Assembly (NCBI GenBank): GCA_020744225.1
Contig: JAGMWG010000004.1
Location: forward strand, 496,001-560,000
From: Paraphoma chrysanthemicola
Taxonomy: Eukaryota > Ascomycota > Dothideomycetes > Pleosporales > Phaeosphaeriaceae
Length of the DNA stretch: 64,000 bases
Direction of reading: 5' to 3'
Positions 46,220-57,245 of the stretch are shown here, piece by piece. The stretch's first letter is position 1. Every line of letters starts with the position of its first letter. The notes beneath the pieces are model-generated. The model made no database searches and was not told the DNA's origin. It saw nothing but the letters and a program-made list of their open reading frames with translations. The position numbers and the translations under genes are program-made.

Positions 46220-48455
46220 ATGAGGCTCCGGAGTCTTGTGGGCCAGCTTCGCTTTCCGGGAAAGTACCAGCTGCCATACCTGATTGGCAACTACCAGTAT
46301 GAGCCTCTGCCGTCTCCTACATGCATCCGACTGCTGGAAATTGCGCCAACCTCTGGCAAGAAGTTCATTCAATGCTCACTGAAGACATTTGAGCTGCAGA
46401 ATGCGCCGAATTTCAGAGCACTCTCTTACACTTGGGGCGATAGTGATGTCAAGATAACGTCGAGCCTGAGAGAAGGTCGATTTAGCGCTAAGGCGCAAGG
46501 AGACGCCACAAGTGGTGTAGAGTCTGAAGTTTCCGAAAAGTCTCGTCGTCGCTCAATCGTGTGCGACGGCCGTTTGATCAAGGTCACCAGTAACCTGCGC
46601 GACGCATTGCGAATGCTTGCTAGTACAGCTCAGGTACCGAAGATGCCGCAAACCCCAAGCTACTATTGGATCGATGCTTTGTGCATGGACCAAAGCAATA
46701 TTCCTGAAAGAAATGAACAAGTAGAGCGCATGGGCGATGTGTTCAGAAAAGCAGATGGGGTGATTGTGTGGCTGGGCAAAGAAGATGACTTTACAAAGGA
46801 CGCACTGAAAACCATGCGGACAATAGCTGCCACGTCCGAAGTCGATTGGCCTAGTGTCTCCTACACGTCTTTCTACGACGATGACTCAACTCATCATGCT
46901 CAACGACCAAACCTGTCTTACCACAACTGGCTTGGCTTCATGGTCTTGATCAATCGTCCATGGTTCAAAAGAGCTTGGGTTGTTCAGGAAATTGCTCTTG
47001 CAAAGAAGGCAGTCATTGTCTGTGGAAAGCAGGTATTTCCGTGGGATATCCTGTCCAAGACACTGTCTTTTATAAAGGCTACTAAGTGGTACCATCATCT
47101 CCATACGGAAAAGATGAAACATGTCACACGGCTACAAAAGCAGCCCGGCATCTACAAGCCAGTTCTACGTTCTAGAATCGGCGTCGGCATCAGTCCTATC
47201 TATCTCAACGAGACTCGGGTCGCTGTATCGAGCCCCTCAGAACCCACCAGCCTCCCAACTGTGCAGCCACCGCCATTGCGAATGCTACTTGATAAGCATC
47301 GGTTCGCCAGTTCATCTGACCCAAGAGATAAGGTTTATGCCTTTCTTGGATTGGCTGATCGGACAGTACGTTACACTGTTGTATGAACTGCACATGAGAC
47401 ATTTACTGACATCGTACTTCAACCTGTAGATGTCTCCCTTTCGCACCCATCCGGCTGCACTCACGCCGGACTATAATCTGAGTGTGCAAGAGGTTTACAC
47501 CGAAACCGCTAGAGTTCTGCTAGCTTCTTATAAAAACCTCTCTTTACTGTCGCATATCGAAGACCCGTCTCTACGGCGGATCGATAACCTTCCTTCCTGG
47601 GTACCTGACTTGAGTGTGCCTCTCGACCCATATCCTCTTCGCTACCGTGGACCTGGATTCTGGAGGGCGTCCGGGAGTCGTAAGTGGATACTCAACATTC
47701 CTCGCATGACCCAAGGGTTTCTCGACGTGCAAGGCTACTGTTTCGACGAAATTAATGAGGCTTCGATCCTTCTCGATGAGTCCTCAGACCCGTCAGCTTC
47801 GTGGGCCAGTATCGTAAAGCTGGCACTTGCACTGGATCAACCTTATCCAGATCCAGCTTTGAGTAGCAATCGTCCATCTCGAGTGGAGATACTGTGGCGC
47901 ACATTAACTACAGACATCTATGCACATATCCATCCTGCGCCTACCGCAGTTGGATCTCTGTTCATCGACTATATTCTCAACCTTCAGGTACGCCATCGGC
48001 TGATGCCGTGGTCAGGAAATGAAGCATTTCAGCCTCATCATTCTCCACTCTCGGATTCAATATATCCAGAGTGGCAGACGTTACTCAGTCTCGAACCGTC
48101 CGAGTCGCCTTATTCCCTAGACAAATATAGAGGGCGTCTGACGACAATGGTAGAGAGTATGTTCAACGGTTCCTACTCTCCGATTGGGCTAGCCCAGTTA
48201 CAACACGAACTTGATCAAAGTGGTGGCAAGAAGCGCCGTGTTTTTAAGACGCGAGGGGGGTATATGGGTACGGGGCCTCGCTCCCTTCAAAGCGGAGACG
48301 AGGTGTGGATACTCCACAGAGCTGGCCTACCAATCGTCCTGCGACGTCAGCCAAACGGCAATTATCGCTTCATCGGAGAAGCATTTGTGTATGGCGTCAT
48401 GCACGGCGAAGCGCTACATTTAAATATTCCACGAGAAGACATCTCCATTGAGTGA
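46220..48455 (+). CDS. HET-domain (heterokaryon incompatibility) protein
   Basis: Predicted 723 residues from exons 46220-47365 and 47430-48455 (64-bp intron). HET motifs are in order: FRALSYTWGD (about 65-74), YYWIDALCMDQSNIPERNEQ (about 148-167) with VFRKADGVIVWLG, then RPWFKRAWVVQEIALAKK and DPRDKVYAFLGLADRT, which spans the splice. Family knowledge: HET domains are TIR-related modules that execute non-self-recognition cell death in filamentous ascomycetes. The C-terminal half resembles the common unnamed extension of long HET proteins, ending with a GDEVWILHRAGLPIVLRR beta segment. No NACHT, ankyrin or WD repeats. The first ATG is 46220; a GTG in frame lies five codons upstream. It converges with the VOC gene, stops 168 bp apart. 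Confidence 0.9.
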
Positions 48456-48623
48456 GGGGAGCTAGCCTTTCCCTTGTCATGCAGTTCTCAAACCTAATAC
48501 ACGCTCATCGGCATTCTTCGCGCCGGATCGAATCCAACAATTTGTCACCTTATACCCCTTCGGATCAAGTGCCACCAGCCATGAAATCTGTCCTAAACGC
48601 CATCAAGGATGCTTCAATACCCT

Positions 48624-49068
48624 CTACTCTGGCGTATGAACAACAACCTCAATACTATTGCTGCATTTGCGGGATCAGCCTACCGCCTATTCCGTGCTCA
48701 CCAGCAACACATATTACTTACCCACACGGATCCTTCACATATGCCGCAAAATAATGCTCATGATACATGCTCCTGATCCCCGGCTCACCATTTCCCTCTC
48801 CGCCCGCCTTGATCCCTTGGTCCCAGAATGCCCGCACCATCGCGTGGTCCTTGGCCTTGAAGGCAAAATGCACAGGTGGCCGCGCCGTCTCGTCTTTTCT
48901 ATGGATCCAGAAATCGTAGATGAGGCCATCGCAGCTCATTCCGATGAGTTGGTCTGGGATGAAGTCTTTCCGCTTGTATCCGAGTGGTGCGAGGGCGGCG
49001 TCGTACCAAGCGAGTATGGAGGTAAAGGAGGAATGTGGAACGAAGAGGGCAACATGGTCCAAAGGCAT
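48624..49068 (-). CDS. VOC/glyoxalase-fold small protein
   Basis: 127 residues from exons 49068-48722 and 48660-48624. MPLDHVALFVPHSSFTSILAW opens a typical vicinal-oxygen-chelate beta-alpha-beta-beta-beta module; PPVHFAFKAKDHAMVRAFW and YHEHYFAAYVKDPCG follow. The last 37-bp exon supplies NSIEVVVHTPE, completing the usual DPxGNxIE ending with the metal-ligand-position Glu. Without this splice the frame stops right after DPCG. Possible metal ligands are His in LDHVAL, His/Glu in HEHY and the C-terminal Glu. The substrate is unknown; relatives include glyoxalases, dioxygenases and antibiotic-binding proteins. The open frame extends upstream of 49068, but the MPLDHVAL start fits the fold. Confidence 0.82.
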
Positions 49069-50164
49069 TTTGGCGGATTTGGTGTAGGAAGAGTGGCTTG
49101 AACTTGGAAGTGGAAGGCAGTTGCTCCTCAAATTTATAGGATGGGCTTGAGGAAATACTGTAGCTCCGTGCACGTCTCATAGCAGACTCGAGGTACAACG
49201 TTGCTCAGGCGTGCACACTGGTTCAGGGTCAAGCCGGCCGCGTGTTGATCATCATGCGGGGTTCGGGTTGCGAGGGGCGCGACCTCGCCGACATGGATGC
49301 GCGTCGACACATGACTTCGTGAGTCACTCAATCTGAGTTCTGACCAGATTGGTTTACAGGTCAGCTCGTGTATTCGTGCTGTCTGGCCAAGTCACTAAGT
49401 GCCAGTAGCTGAAGAAGCAAGATGTGACTGAATCGTCGATTTCTCATTATATGATGCCGCACCCAACCGTCCGGCGCACCAATCTCAGGCACTCCAAGCG
49501 TGGCCGTTCGTCTCCGCCATCAACCCGACTATTGGTCTAAGCTGCCAAACAAAGCCCCAAGCGCAATTTAGAGGGCTATCGATGATCTAGAATCTGCTTG
49601 CAAAAGCACGTAACAATCCCATTCTTCTCAAGGCAATTGCCCACAAGAAACGCCAAAATTTTGCAATGAAAAAAGAAAACCCAGGCCAGAATGCATTTCT
49701 CCATTCTTTTGAAGGAGACGTAAACAAAGACGCCCTGACACCCCGCAGATGATGTGTAGTATATGATGCAAGATATCGATCAGTCTCGAGCGAGTAAAGC
49801 AGACGGATTTTTGGGTGCGTGTGCATCGAGCACAGCTTCGTGTTGTACAATTTCGTTTTCCAAGAAGACGCACAGAAACAGAAAACATTACATAGGTTGG
49901 AAGTGGCCGTGAGTCGCGGGAGCAGATGTGGTCGGACGGGACGTGGGCCTAGTGAAAGGAACGCCGCGAGCAACGAACTGTCGTACGAGACCGGCCGTGA
50001 GGGGTAGAGCAAACTTTTGGTGGGGCTGGGCAGACGTAACGGCCGCTGTAGTCACCAAGAGTCAGCCATCCGCGAAGCGAATATAGCTTTTGTACAAAGC
50101 AAGGTAAGAACCTTAGCTTACAGTCCAAGTCCCATATGTACACTGGAGGTGTCAAGATGTGACT
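49069..50164. other. Intergenic region between VOC gene and RPB1 3' end
   Basis: 1.1 kb holding the VOC promoter and the RPB1 3' UTR. Several short frames, none convincing. No RNA gene recognised. Confidence 0.45.
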
Positions 50165-53100
50165 CTAGTTCTGTTTAGGAGACCTGTAGTTATGTTAGTA
50201 TCCACAAGTATGAGAAGGGTTGCATAATAACGACCCAAGGCGACTTACGTGGGAGAATACGTCGGGCTCGTCGGCGACCATCTTTGTTCCGATGAGTACG
50301 GCGCTGAGCCCGGCGAGGTTGGCGAGTATCGCGGCGAGGTTGGCGAGTACTGCGGGTTACCAGCAGGGCTGGTGGGAGAGTAAGTCGGGCTCGTCGGGCT
50401 GAACGTGGGCGACGTTGGGGATGCAGGCGAGCGCCTCTCGCTACTTGGATTAAACTGTGGGCTAGTCGGACTGTACTGAGGCGACGTTGGACTAAATCGG
50501 GGAGACGTCGGACTGTAGAATGGAGACGTGGCCCCCAGATGCGCTGGCGAGGTGGGACTGTAGGTTGGCGACGTTGGAGAGAACGATGGAGAAGTCGGTG
50601 AGTATCGTGGAGATGTGGGTGAGTAGCTCGGCGAGGTCGGAGAGTGGTAGCTTGGCGATGTTGGAGACAGACCAGGCGAAGTCGGTGAGTACTGTGGGCT
50701 AGTCGCACCAAACGTTGGAGAAGTGGCACCGAAGCGTGGGCTACTGATGCCTGGAGAGGTAGGTGAGTATTGAGGTGATGTTGGCGAAAAGCCAGGTGAC
50801 ACGGGGCTCTGTCCGGAGAAAGGAGACATTGGCCCAAAGCCGCCCGGGCTGCGAGCTCCTGCGTATGGACTGAGCCCTCCATCGCCATAGCTGCCTCCAT
50901 ACTGAGTGAAGCCACCTTCGTCTCCGCCACCAGCAGCCGCAAGAGGTGAGAAGGCAGCTTCGTAGCCGCCCATGCCCATTCCTCCTTCGTAAGTTGGGGA
51001 ACCCAGGTCGTACGGCGTCGCCGCGCCATGGTCCATGAAGTTGCCGGCAGCAGCACCTGCGCCCTTGGAGTTGTCCTCGACCATGGTCAGGAGCATTGAG
51101 TTATCCATAACGACATCGAACTCTCCAGTACCCATAGGAGCGAGCTGACCAAGCATGATGTTCTCCGAAACACCTCGGCAGTCATCGAGCTCGCCGAAGC
51201 CAGCAGCTTCTAGCAGAATTTCTACTGTCTCCTCGAAAGAACAACGCATCAGAGCACCTGTATCATTCCGGTTGATGCCATGACGAGTAATGGCCATGAG
51301 CAGACCACGTTGTGTCATAATGTCGACAAGCAGCGCCATGTGTCGGTGGTTGACGTACGAACCATCGAAGGACAAAACCATGCCAAGTTCCTTGAGGAGA
51401 CCAGCACGGGCAGCCTCAATACCTAGGACGCCAAGCACCTCAATGAAGGAGTTGGAATATGTTGTAGTCGAATCCACTCCGTCGATGGCAAGTACATCGG
51501 CCAAAGCTGTACCAGTGGTGTCGAGAACCCACTCTTTGCACCGAGGATCGTCTCTCGACAAGACAAGTGATCTGTCCTCGTTCTCTACGACGATATTGTC
51601 TTCTCGGATGAAGGCACGCTCAACACCACGCACGCCGCGAAGGGTAACATCGTCAAGAAGATGCTTCTCAAGTTTACGCATCCAGCGTTCATCACGCTCA
51701 TCTTCGTCCTCGTCGTCTTGCTTGAGATTCTGGTCCCAGATGAAGCGGACGCGCATGACTTGCTCATCCGCATTCTCGTCACTGAAGATGACAGCGAGGT
51801 TGGGTTTGAATTCTTCCTTGATCTTGCCAGCCACTTCTCCAATGGTGATGTTCTTGTCCAACAACTTCTTGCGGTCAAGAATCACACGTAGTAGCCACTT
51901 GGACTGTGATTCGATGACTTCGTCGTCTTCCGGAACGATGAAGTAGGATTCCACCATATCCTGATCCGCCTCCACGAGGGTGGACTGAATGTCTGGATCA
52001 TAGTAGAGCTCGACCGACTGGGTCAATGAGCGAAGAGTCGTCAATTCAATCCGGCTACGGAGAACCTTGGCTTCCTGTTGGCCACCCTTCTTGTCGATCT
52101 GGTGAACAAGCATAGATGGTGTCTTGATATTCGCTGCAATGTTCAGAATTTCCTTGAGACGGGGAACACCAAGTGTGACGTTCTTGGAAGACACACCGGC
52201 GAAATGGAAGGTGTTTAGCGTCATCTGGGTAGCCGGCTCGCCGATGGACTGAGCAGCAAGAACACCAACCATCTCACCAGGCGCAACGGCGGCTTTGAGG
52301 AAGCGGTCTTGCAGCTCGCCCAGAACGTACTTGAGCACTTGTTTGGTCATGTGGTTTTCCTTGACGAGACGCTTGAAAGCAAGGCGCGACCGCAAGTGGC
52401 ACTTGAAGAGATAAGTAGCACTATCTTGTGCCTCGATGGAGAGAGGATCTTGGCCGCGAATGACGACGAGGGAGTCAAGCAGTTCCTTGACTTGATTGAT
52501 AGTATCGATGGGGCTGAGATCGCTGACGCCATCCGCTTTGATACCAAAGCGAGCACTAGCCGAGTCGATCATGCGGCCTATGTTGAGAGGCAATTGGAAT
52601 TGTTGGCTGTCATCTTGGCCGATAACGCCTCGCAAGTATTCTCGATCCCTCTTGATTTCTTCAAACTCGGCATCGAAGTGTCGTTGTACGTCGACATCAC
52701 CCTGATACTCGTTTGCTCCTGCAAGCTGCTTTGATCCGAGTGGGGGAATATCCGTACTCAGAACGTCCATTTTGTACGTCTTTTCGAAAGCAGCGTCCGA
52801 AGAGGTGATGGAGTCGAGTTTCTGTTTCTCAATGAAGCCACCGTCCAGACCATCTTCGCCGTAAATGAATTCGATGATGTCGCCTAACGAGTTTCGTACC
52901 GTGCCATCATATTTGACCATAACATCTTCAAGTGCCTTGACGAGACGACGTTGAATGTAGCCAGTTTCAGCAGTCTTGACTGCTGTATCAATGAGACCCT
53001 CGCGACCAGCCATGGCGTGGAAGAAGAACTCTGAAGGGGTTAGACCTCGCAAATAGGAGTTTTCGACAAAGCCTCGCGACTCCGGAGAGTAATCGTCCTT

Positions 53101-55613
53101 GGTGAAATGTGGCAAAGATCGGTACTTGAAGCCGAAGGGGATACGCTGGCCTTCGACAGCCTGTTGACCAACAAGGGAGACCATCTGCGAAATGTTGACC
53201 GTCGAACCCTTGGATCCCGATATGACCGTTTGGACAACGTTGTTGAAATCCCTCAGACTTTTCTGGGCTGCTGTGCCACCATCTTCACGGCCTTCATTCA
53301 GGAACTTCTGCACTTTGGACTCAAAAGTGCCGCGGATTGTCATACCAGGCAAAGGTTCCAACTCATCTTTTGTGGCCGTTCTCACGATGTCCTCCACCTT
53401 GGCTTTCGCCTTTGCAACTCCGGCAGCGATCTTGTCCGCTGTGGCCGGATCCGGCACAGCGTCACCAATGCCCAAACTGAAGCCATGATGCAACAACCAC
53501 CAATTGACAATGCGCTGACATGCGTTGAAAAACTTCACGGCAGCTTGAGAGCCCAGCTCGTTGAAGATGATGTGAATGACGCCGCCGGCCGAAGCACCAA
53601 CGATTTTTTTGGTGACAGATCCGAGCACAAGCTCTCCATTCATAATCATCAAACTCTTGTCTTGTAGGTCGTTGTATGGAGAAGGCTGTGAGTCATCATC
53701 CTTCCGGAAAATGTTGACCTCTTTGGGAATGGCCATGCTGATAATTTGCTTGCCGGTCCACAGCGGACGAGGCTTGAGTATGGCAGGCTCTGGAACTATG
53801 CCGTCCCAGTCTGGAACCCACATCATGATATTCATGACCTGTTCGATGGGTACGAAGTTGTCGCGACGACTCATCTTGTAAACGCCGAGGAGGGTGTCCT
53901 GCACAATACCCATCAAAGGCTGGTTCTTCTGAGGTGACACGATTTGTCTGGGAACCATGCAGAGATTCTGGATTTCTGCACGAGTTTCGTCGCTTTGCGG
54001 CACGTGAAGATTCATCTCATCACCGTCGAAGTCGGCGTTGTACGGGGACGTGACTGACAAGTTGAGGCGGAAAGTAGAATACGGCATCACTTTGACGCGG
54101 TGACCCATCATGGACTCCTTATGTAGAGAAGGTTGTCGGTTGAAGATAATCACATCGTCATCATCGATGTGTCGCTCGACCTTCCAGCCGTACTGCAATC
54201 GCAGATCATCAAGGTTCTTGTTGTGCTTGAGATCGAGACGAACACCATCAGCCTTGATGACATAATTGGCACCCGGGTGCTGGTTTGGACCATTGCGGAC
54301 AAGTGATGTGAGCTTGCTGATGTTGAACTTGGTCACGACTTCCGGATAGGTGAGGGTACGCGCAATGGAGCGGGGCACACCGACCTGGTCCAAGGATAGG
54401 TTGGGATCGCCAGTGATGACGGTACGGGCTGAAAAGTCGACACGCTTGCCCATCAAATTGCCTCGAAGTCGGCCCTCCTTGCCCTTCAAGCGACCTCGAA
54501 TCGTCTTTAGCGGACGACCAGACTTCTGCATAGCTTGGGGAACACCGTTGGCGTCATTGTCCATGTAGGTAGCAACGTGGTACTGGACCAAGGCCTCGAA
54601 CTCGTTGAGAACGTGCTGCGGTGAACCGTCTTGAATGCACTCCTGCACGCGGCCGTTGGCACGGATGATGTCGCCGAGCTTGTATGTCAGATCATCCTCT
54701 CCACGCATGCCTTGACCAGTTCCGTCGACGGAGATACTAGGCCGCACAGGAGGGGGCGGTACAGGCAGCACAGTCATGATCATCCACTCGGGGCGGGCGT
54801 AGTCGGCATTGAGCCCGAGCAGCGCCAGGGTGTTGTCAGACAGAAGCTTGAAGATGTTGAGCGCGTTCTGTGGGGTAATGACCTCTTTGGTCTCGCCCTG
54901 GCCATCGTCATCCTCCTTCTTCTTGGCCTTGTAGGTAGCAGTCAGCTTGAGGCCTTCCTTGCGGATGGTGTCTGGCTGGTGGTTGCCGCAGCCGCCGTGG
55001 GCGATCTTGGGCTGCTTCTTGGGGTCTTCCTCGTTGACATCCTGCTCACAAGTCTTCCGTCCGCGCGCCAGACGCCATATTTTGTCGAAGCGCTTCTTTG
55101 CATCCTTCGTCTTCACGGCTTGCGCCCAGTCTGGATGGTTCTAGATGTCGCAGTCAGCACACATGTTCTGAATTCTGGTAACTATGTCTTCACAAGGAAG
55201 ACTTACGTAGTCAGCCAGGATCAGTCCGCAGTTGTGGCACACGGTCTCAAGGAGCTTCTTGATCTTGACGACGAAACCTGTCAAAGTCAGCACGACACAG
55301 TATTGCAGGATGATCACGGGCACTCACCGACGTGGAAGACGGGAGTGGCGAGCTCAATGTGGCCAAAGTGACCCGGGCACGTCTGGATGTCCTCCTTGCA
55401 GGTGGCGCACGAGTACATGCGATCGATGGTGCCGAGCTTGGGGTCGTTGAGGCCCTGTTCGCGCGGCTTCTGGTGCTGCTCGTCCATGGTCTCGGGGTAG
55501 ATGATGTGCACGACGCTCATGGCCTTGATCTCCTCGGGCGACAGCAGCCCGAACTGGATCTCCTTGATGGTCCGGAGGCTGCATTTTGATTGTACGGGCG
55601 CGCCGGGCGGCAT
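50165..55613 (-). CDS. RPB1: RNA polymerase II largest subunit Rpb1
   Basis: Catalytic subunit of nuclear RNA polymerase II, 1755 residues. Exons are 55613-55328, 55277-55207, 55140-50249 and 50183-50165; introns are 50, 66 and 65 bp. The N-terminal zinc site spans CATCKEDIQTCPGHFGHI and the spliced VCHNCGLILADY. The active-site loop NADFDGDEMNLHVP supplies the three Mg-binding Asp. Trigger loop and bridge helix lie near GEPATQMTLNTFHFAG. The C-terminal domain (50249 to about 50830) has roughly two dozen YSPTSPx-like heptads, many with F, R, Q or A variants and interspersed non-heptad islands. The last intron has an ideal TACTAAC branch, and the 19-bp last exon ends the protein SPTSPKQN. Length matches the fungal family. 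Confidence 0.98.
50249..50830 (-). repeat. RPB1: RPB1 CTD heptad-coding repeat
   Basis: Degenerate 21-bp coding repeats encoding Tyr/Phe-Ser-Pro-Thr-Ser-Pro-x units, seen on the plus strand as recurring GGAGA/GGCGA-cGTtGG-like words. Islands such as FGATSPTFGATSP, NPSSERRSPASP and GSAPYSSEQRW interrupt the array. The shadow frames in this interval are by-products of this repeat. Confidence 0.9.
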
Positions 55614-57245
55614 GTTGGCGATGGGTAAAGGAAGTCGCGGGTGCGAGGGTTGCTGAGGTCGGTTTTATCCGTCGGCGCGGGTGGCTCAGGCCGACGCAGT
55701 GAGAGCGGCGCTGCGGCCCTGGAGCAGCTCCTCCACGTAGGATGTCGGACGCAAGTCTGCCGTGGTAGCTATGTTGTTGGCGGGTCGCGTCTGGTGGTGT
55801 GTCCACTGCGCCTCGCGTGGAAAGAGATGCGGTGGAAGAATGGCAGCGCGGAAAAGGGCTGCACGGGGGGTCGCAGTCGTCGCGCTGGGCAGCGGAAGCG
55901 TGCGCGCGGTGTGAGGGCACTCAGACGAGCGCGGGCGGGTCCGTAGGGGTGTGTGACGCGCTCGCTGATAGCAGGGCGGTCGGGGGAGATGGGGTTGAGG
56001 TGCGTCGACGTGAAGTGGCAGCCATCACCTTGGTTTCCTCTGATGAAAGGCGTTCAAAGGATGGCGCAGTCTTGGCACCGGCGCTAGGACATAAGTGGCT
56101 CAGCCTCACTCGCTCACTCCATAGCACAAAGGAAGCGATAGCACGTCAAGGTGTCTTGTCAGTGCGCAGGACAAAGATGCTACTCATCTCACTGCACGCA
56201 TCTTCGATTCTCTTCTGCAGTACCGCGACGAGTTCACTTGTCGTGACTCTTTTCGTCCTCGCGCATCTATGTGTGATGCCTTGACTGACTCATACGTCTA
56301 TAGGTGCTAGGACAAGGCAGCAGAGTAAGAGTGGAGATGAGAGCGTGAGATATATACGATGGTTATGCTGGTGATAGAGACGCACTTTCCAACAAATGTT
56401 TCTATTTTATTGCAATGCGTAACTTATTGTTAATTATAGCTGGGAATCAGAGCCAGGCCAAGCTCTCATCGTCAAGCTTCGAGAATGCATCAATACCATA
56501 GACAAGGTTATTCCCATCAGACTAGAATCGGCGGACAACTTGGGCGCCTCATCCGCTGCGAGCTAAACACACATGAAAGACTTGAAAAGCTCGTCACTCA
56601 GATCTTCGCGATTCTGTAATTCAAGGCACCTGGATTCGACGGGCATTAACTCGGATAACGAGCATGGGGAATCTCTCTCAGTTCGGTAAGTATAGGACTA
56701 GTATTGGATGACCAAGCCTTGACCGGTGCGAAATATTCTGGCGCAGTTGTGTAAGGAGCACCGCGAAACGTCAACAGTCTTCGTCTGGATGCTTCTTGAC
56801 AAATAGAAACAGGTCGACGAAGGGAAGATTACCATCTGCCGCTATTTGAGCAGGATATCGTCGAAGCGCAAATTGCGTCTCCCAGTTGCCGCAGTAGGTG
56901 AAGGCGCCAATGGTTGATCATCTAGCCACTGTTCGTCGTTAACTCTATAAGCACTGCAAGTAGCTCGTGGACACAGAAGGCCAGAGTCCTGATGTAGAGC
57001 ATAGTCAGAATTGTGCCACCAATGCCGAGCGAGGACAGAACGATCGATTTGGTGACTTCTCTGAGATCGAATAATACTTTTGAATGTTCGTGAGAGTGTG
57101 TGTTTGTGCACTCAAGATTGATGGTCGACTAGCGTACCATAAACTTAGCGTACCATTACCTTAGCGCTTCGCGTTGTCACCTGACCCAGCAGTGCACTCC
57201 AGCTCTCGCGCACCCTGATTATACACAACGAAGCTCAAACGAACA
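55614..57245. promoter_or_regulatory. Divergent upstream region of RPB1 and SWD1
   Basis: 1.6 kb between the two start codons. The RPB1-proximal 350 bp is GC-rich and gives spurious long frames. The middle is AT-richer. No third gene convinces; a minus-strand frame at 56842-57111 has no family features. Confidence 0.45.

Noticed and set aside
50190..51056. 288-codon minus-strand frame over the RPB1 C-terminus
   Set aside because: Shifted-frame reading of the heptad repeat.
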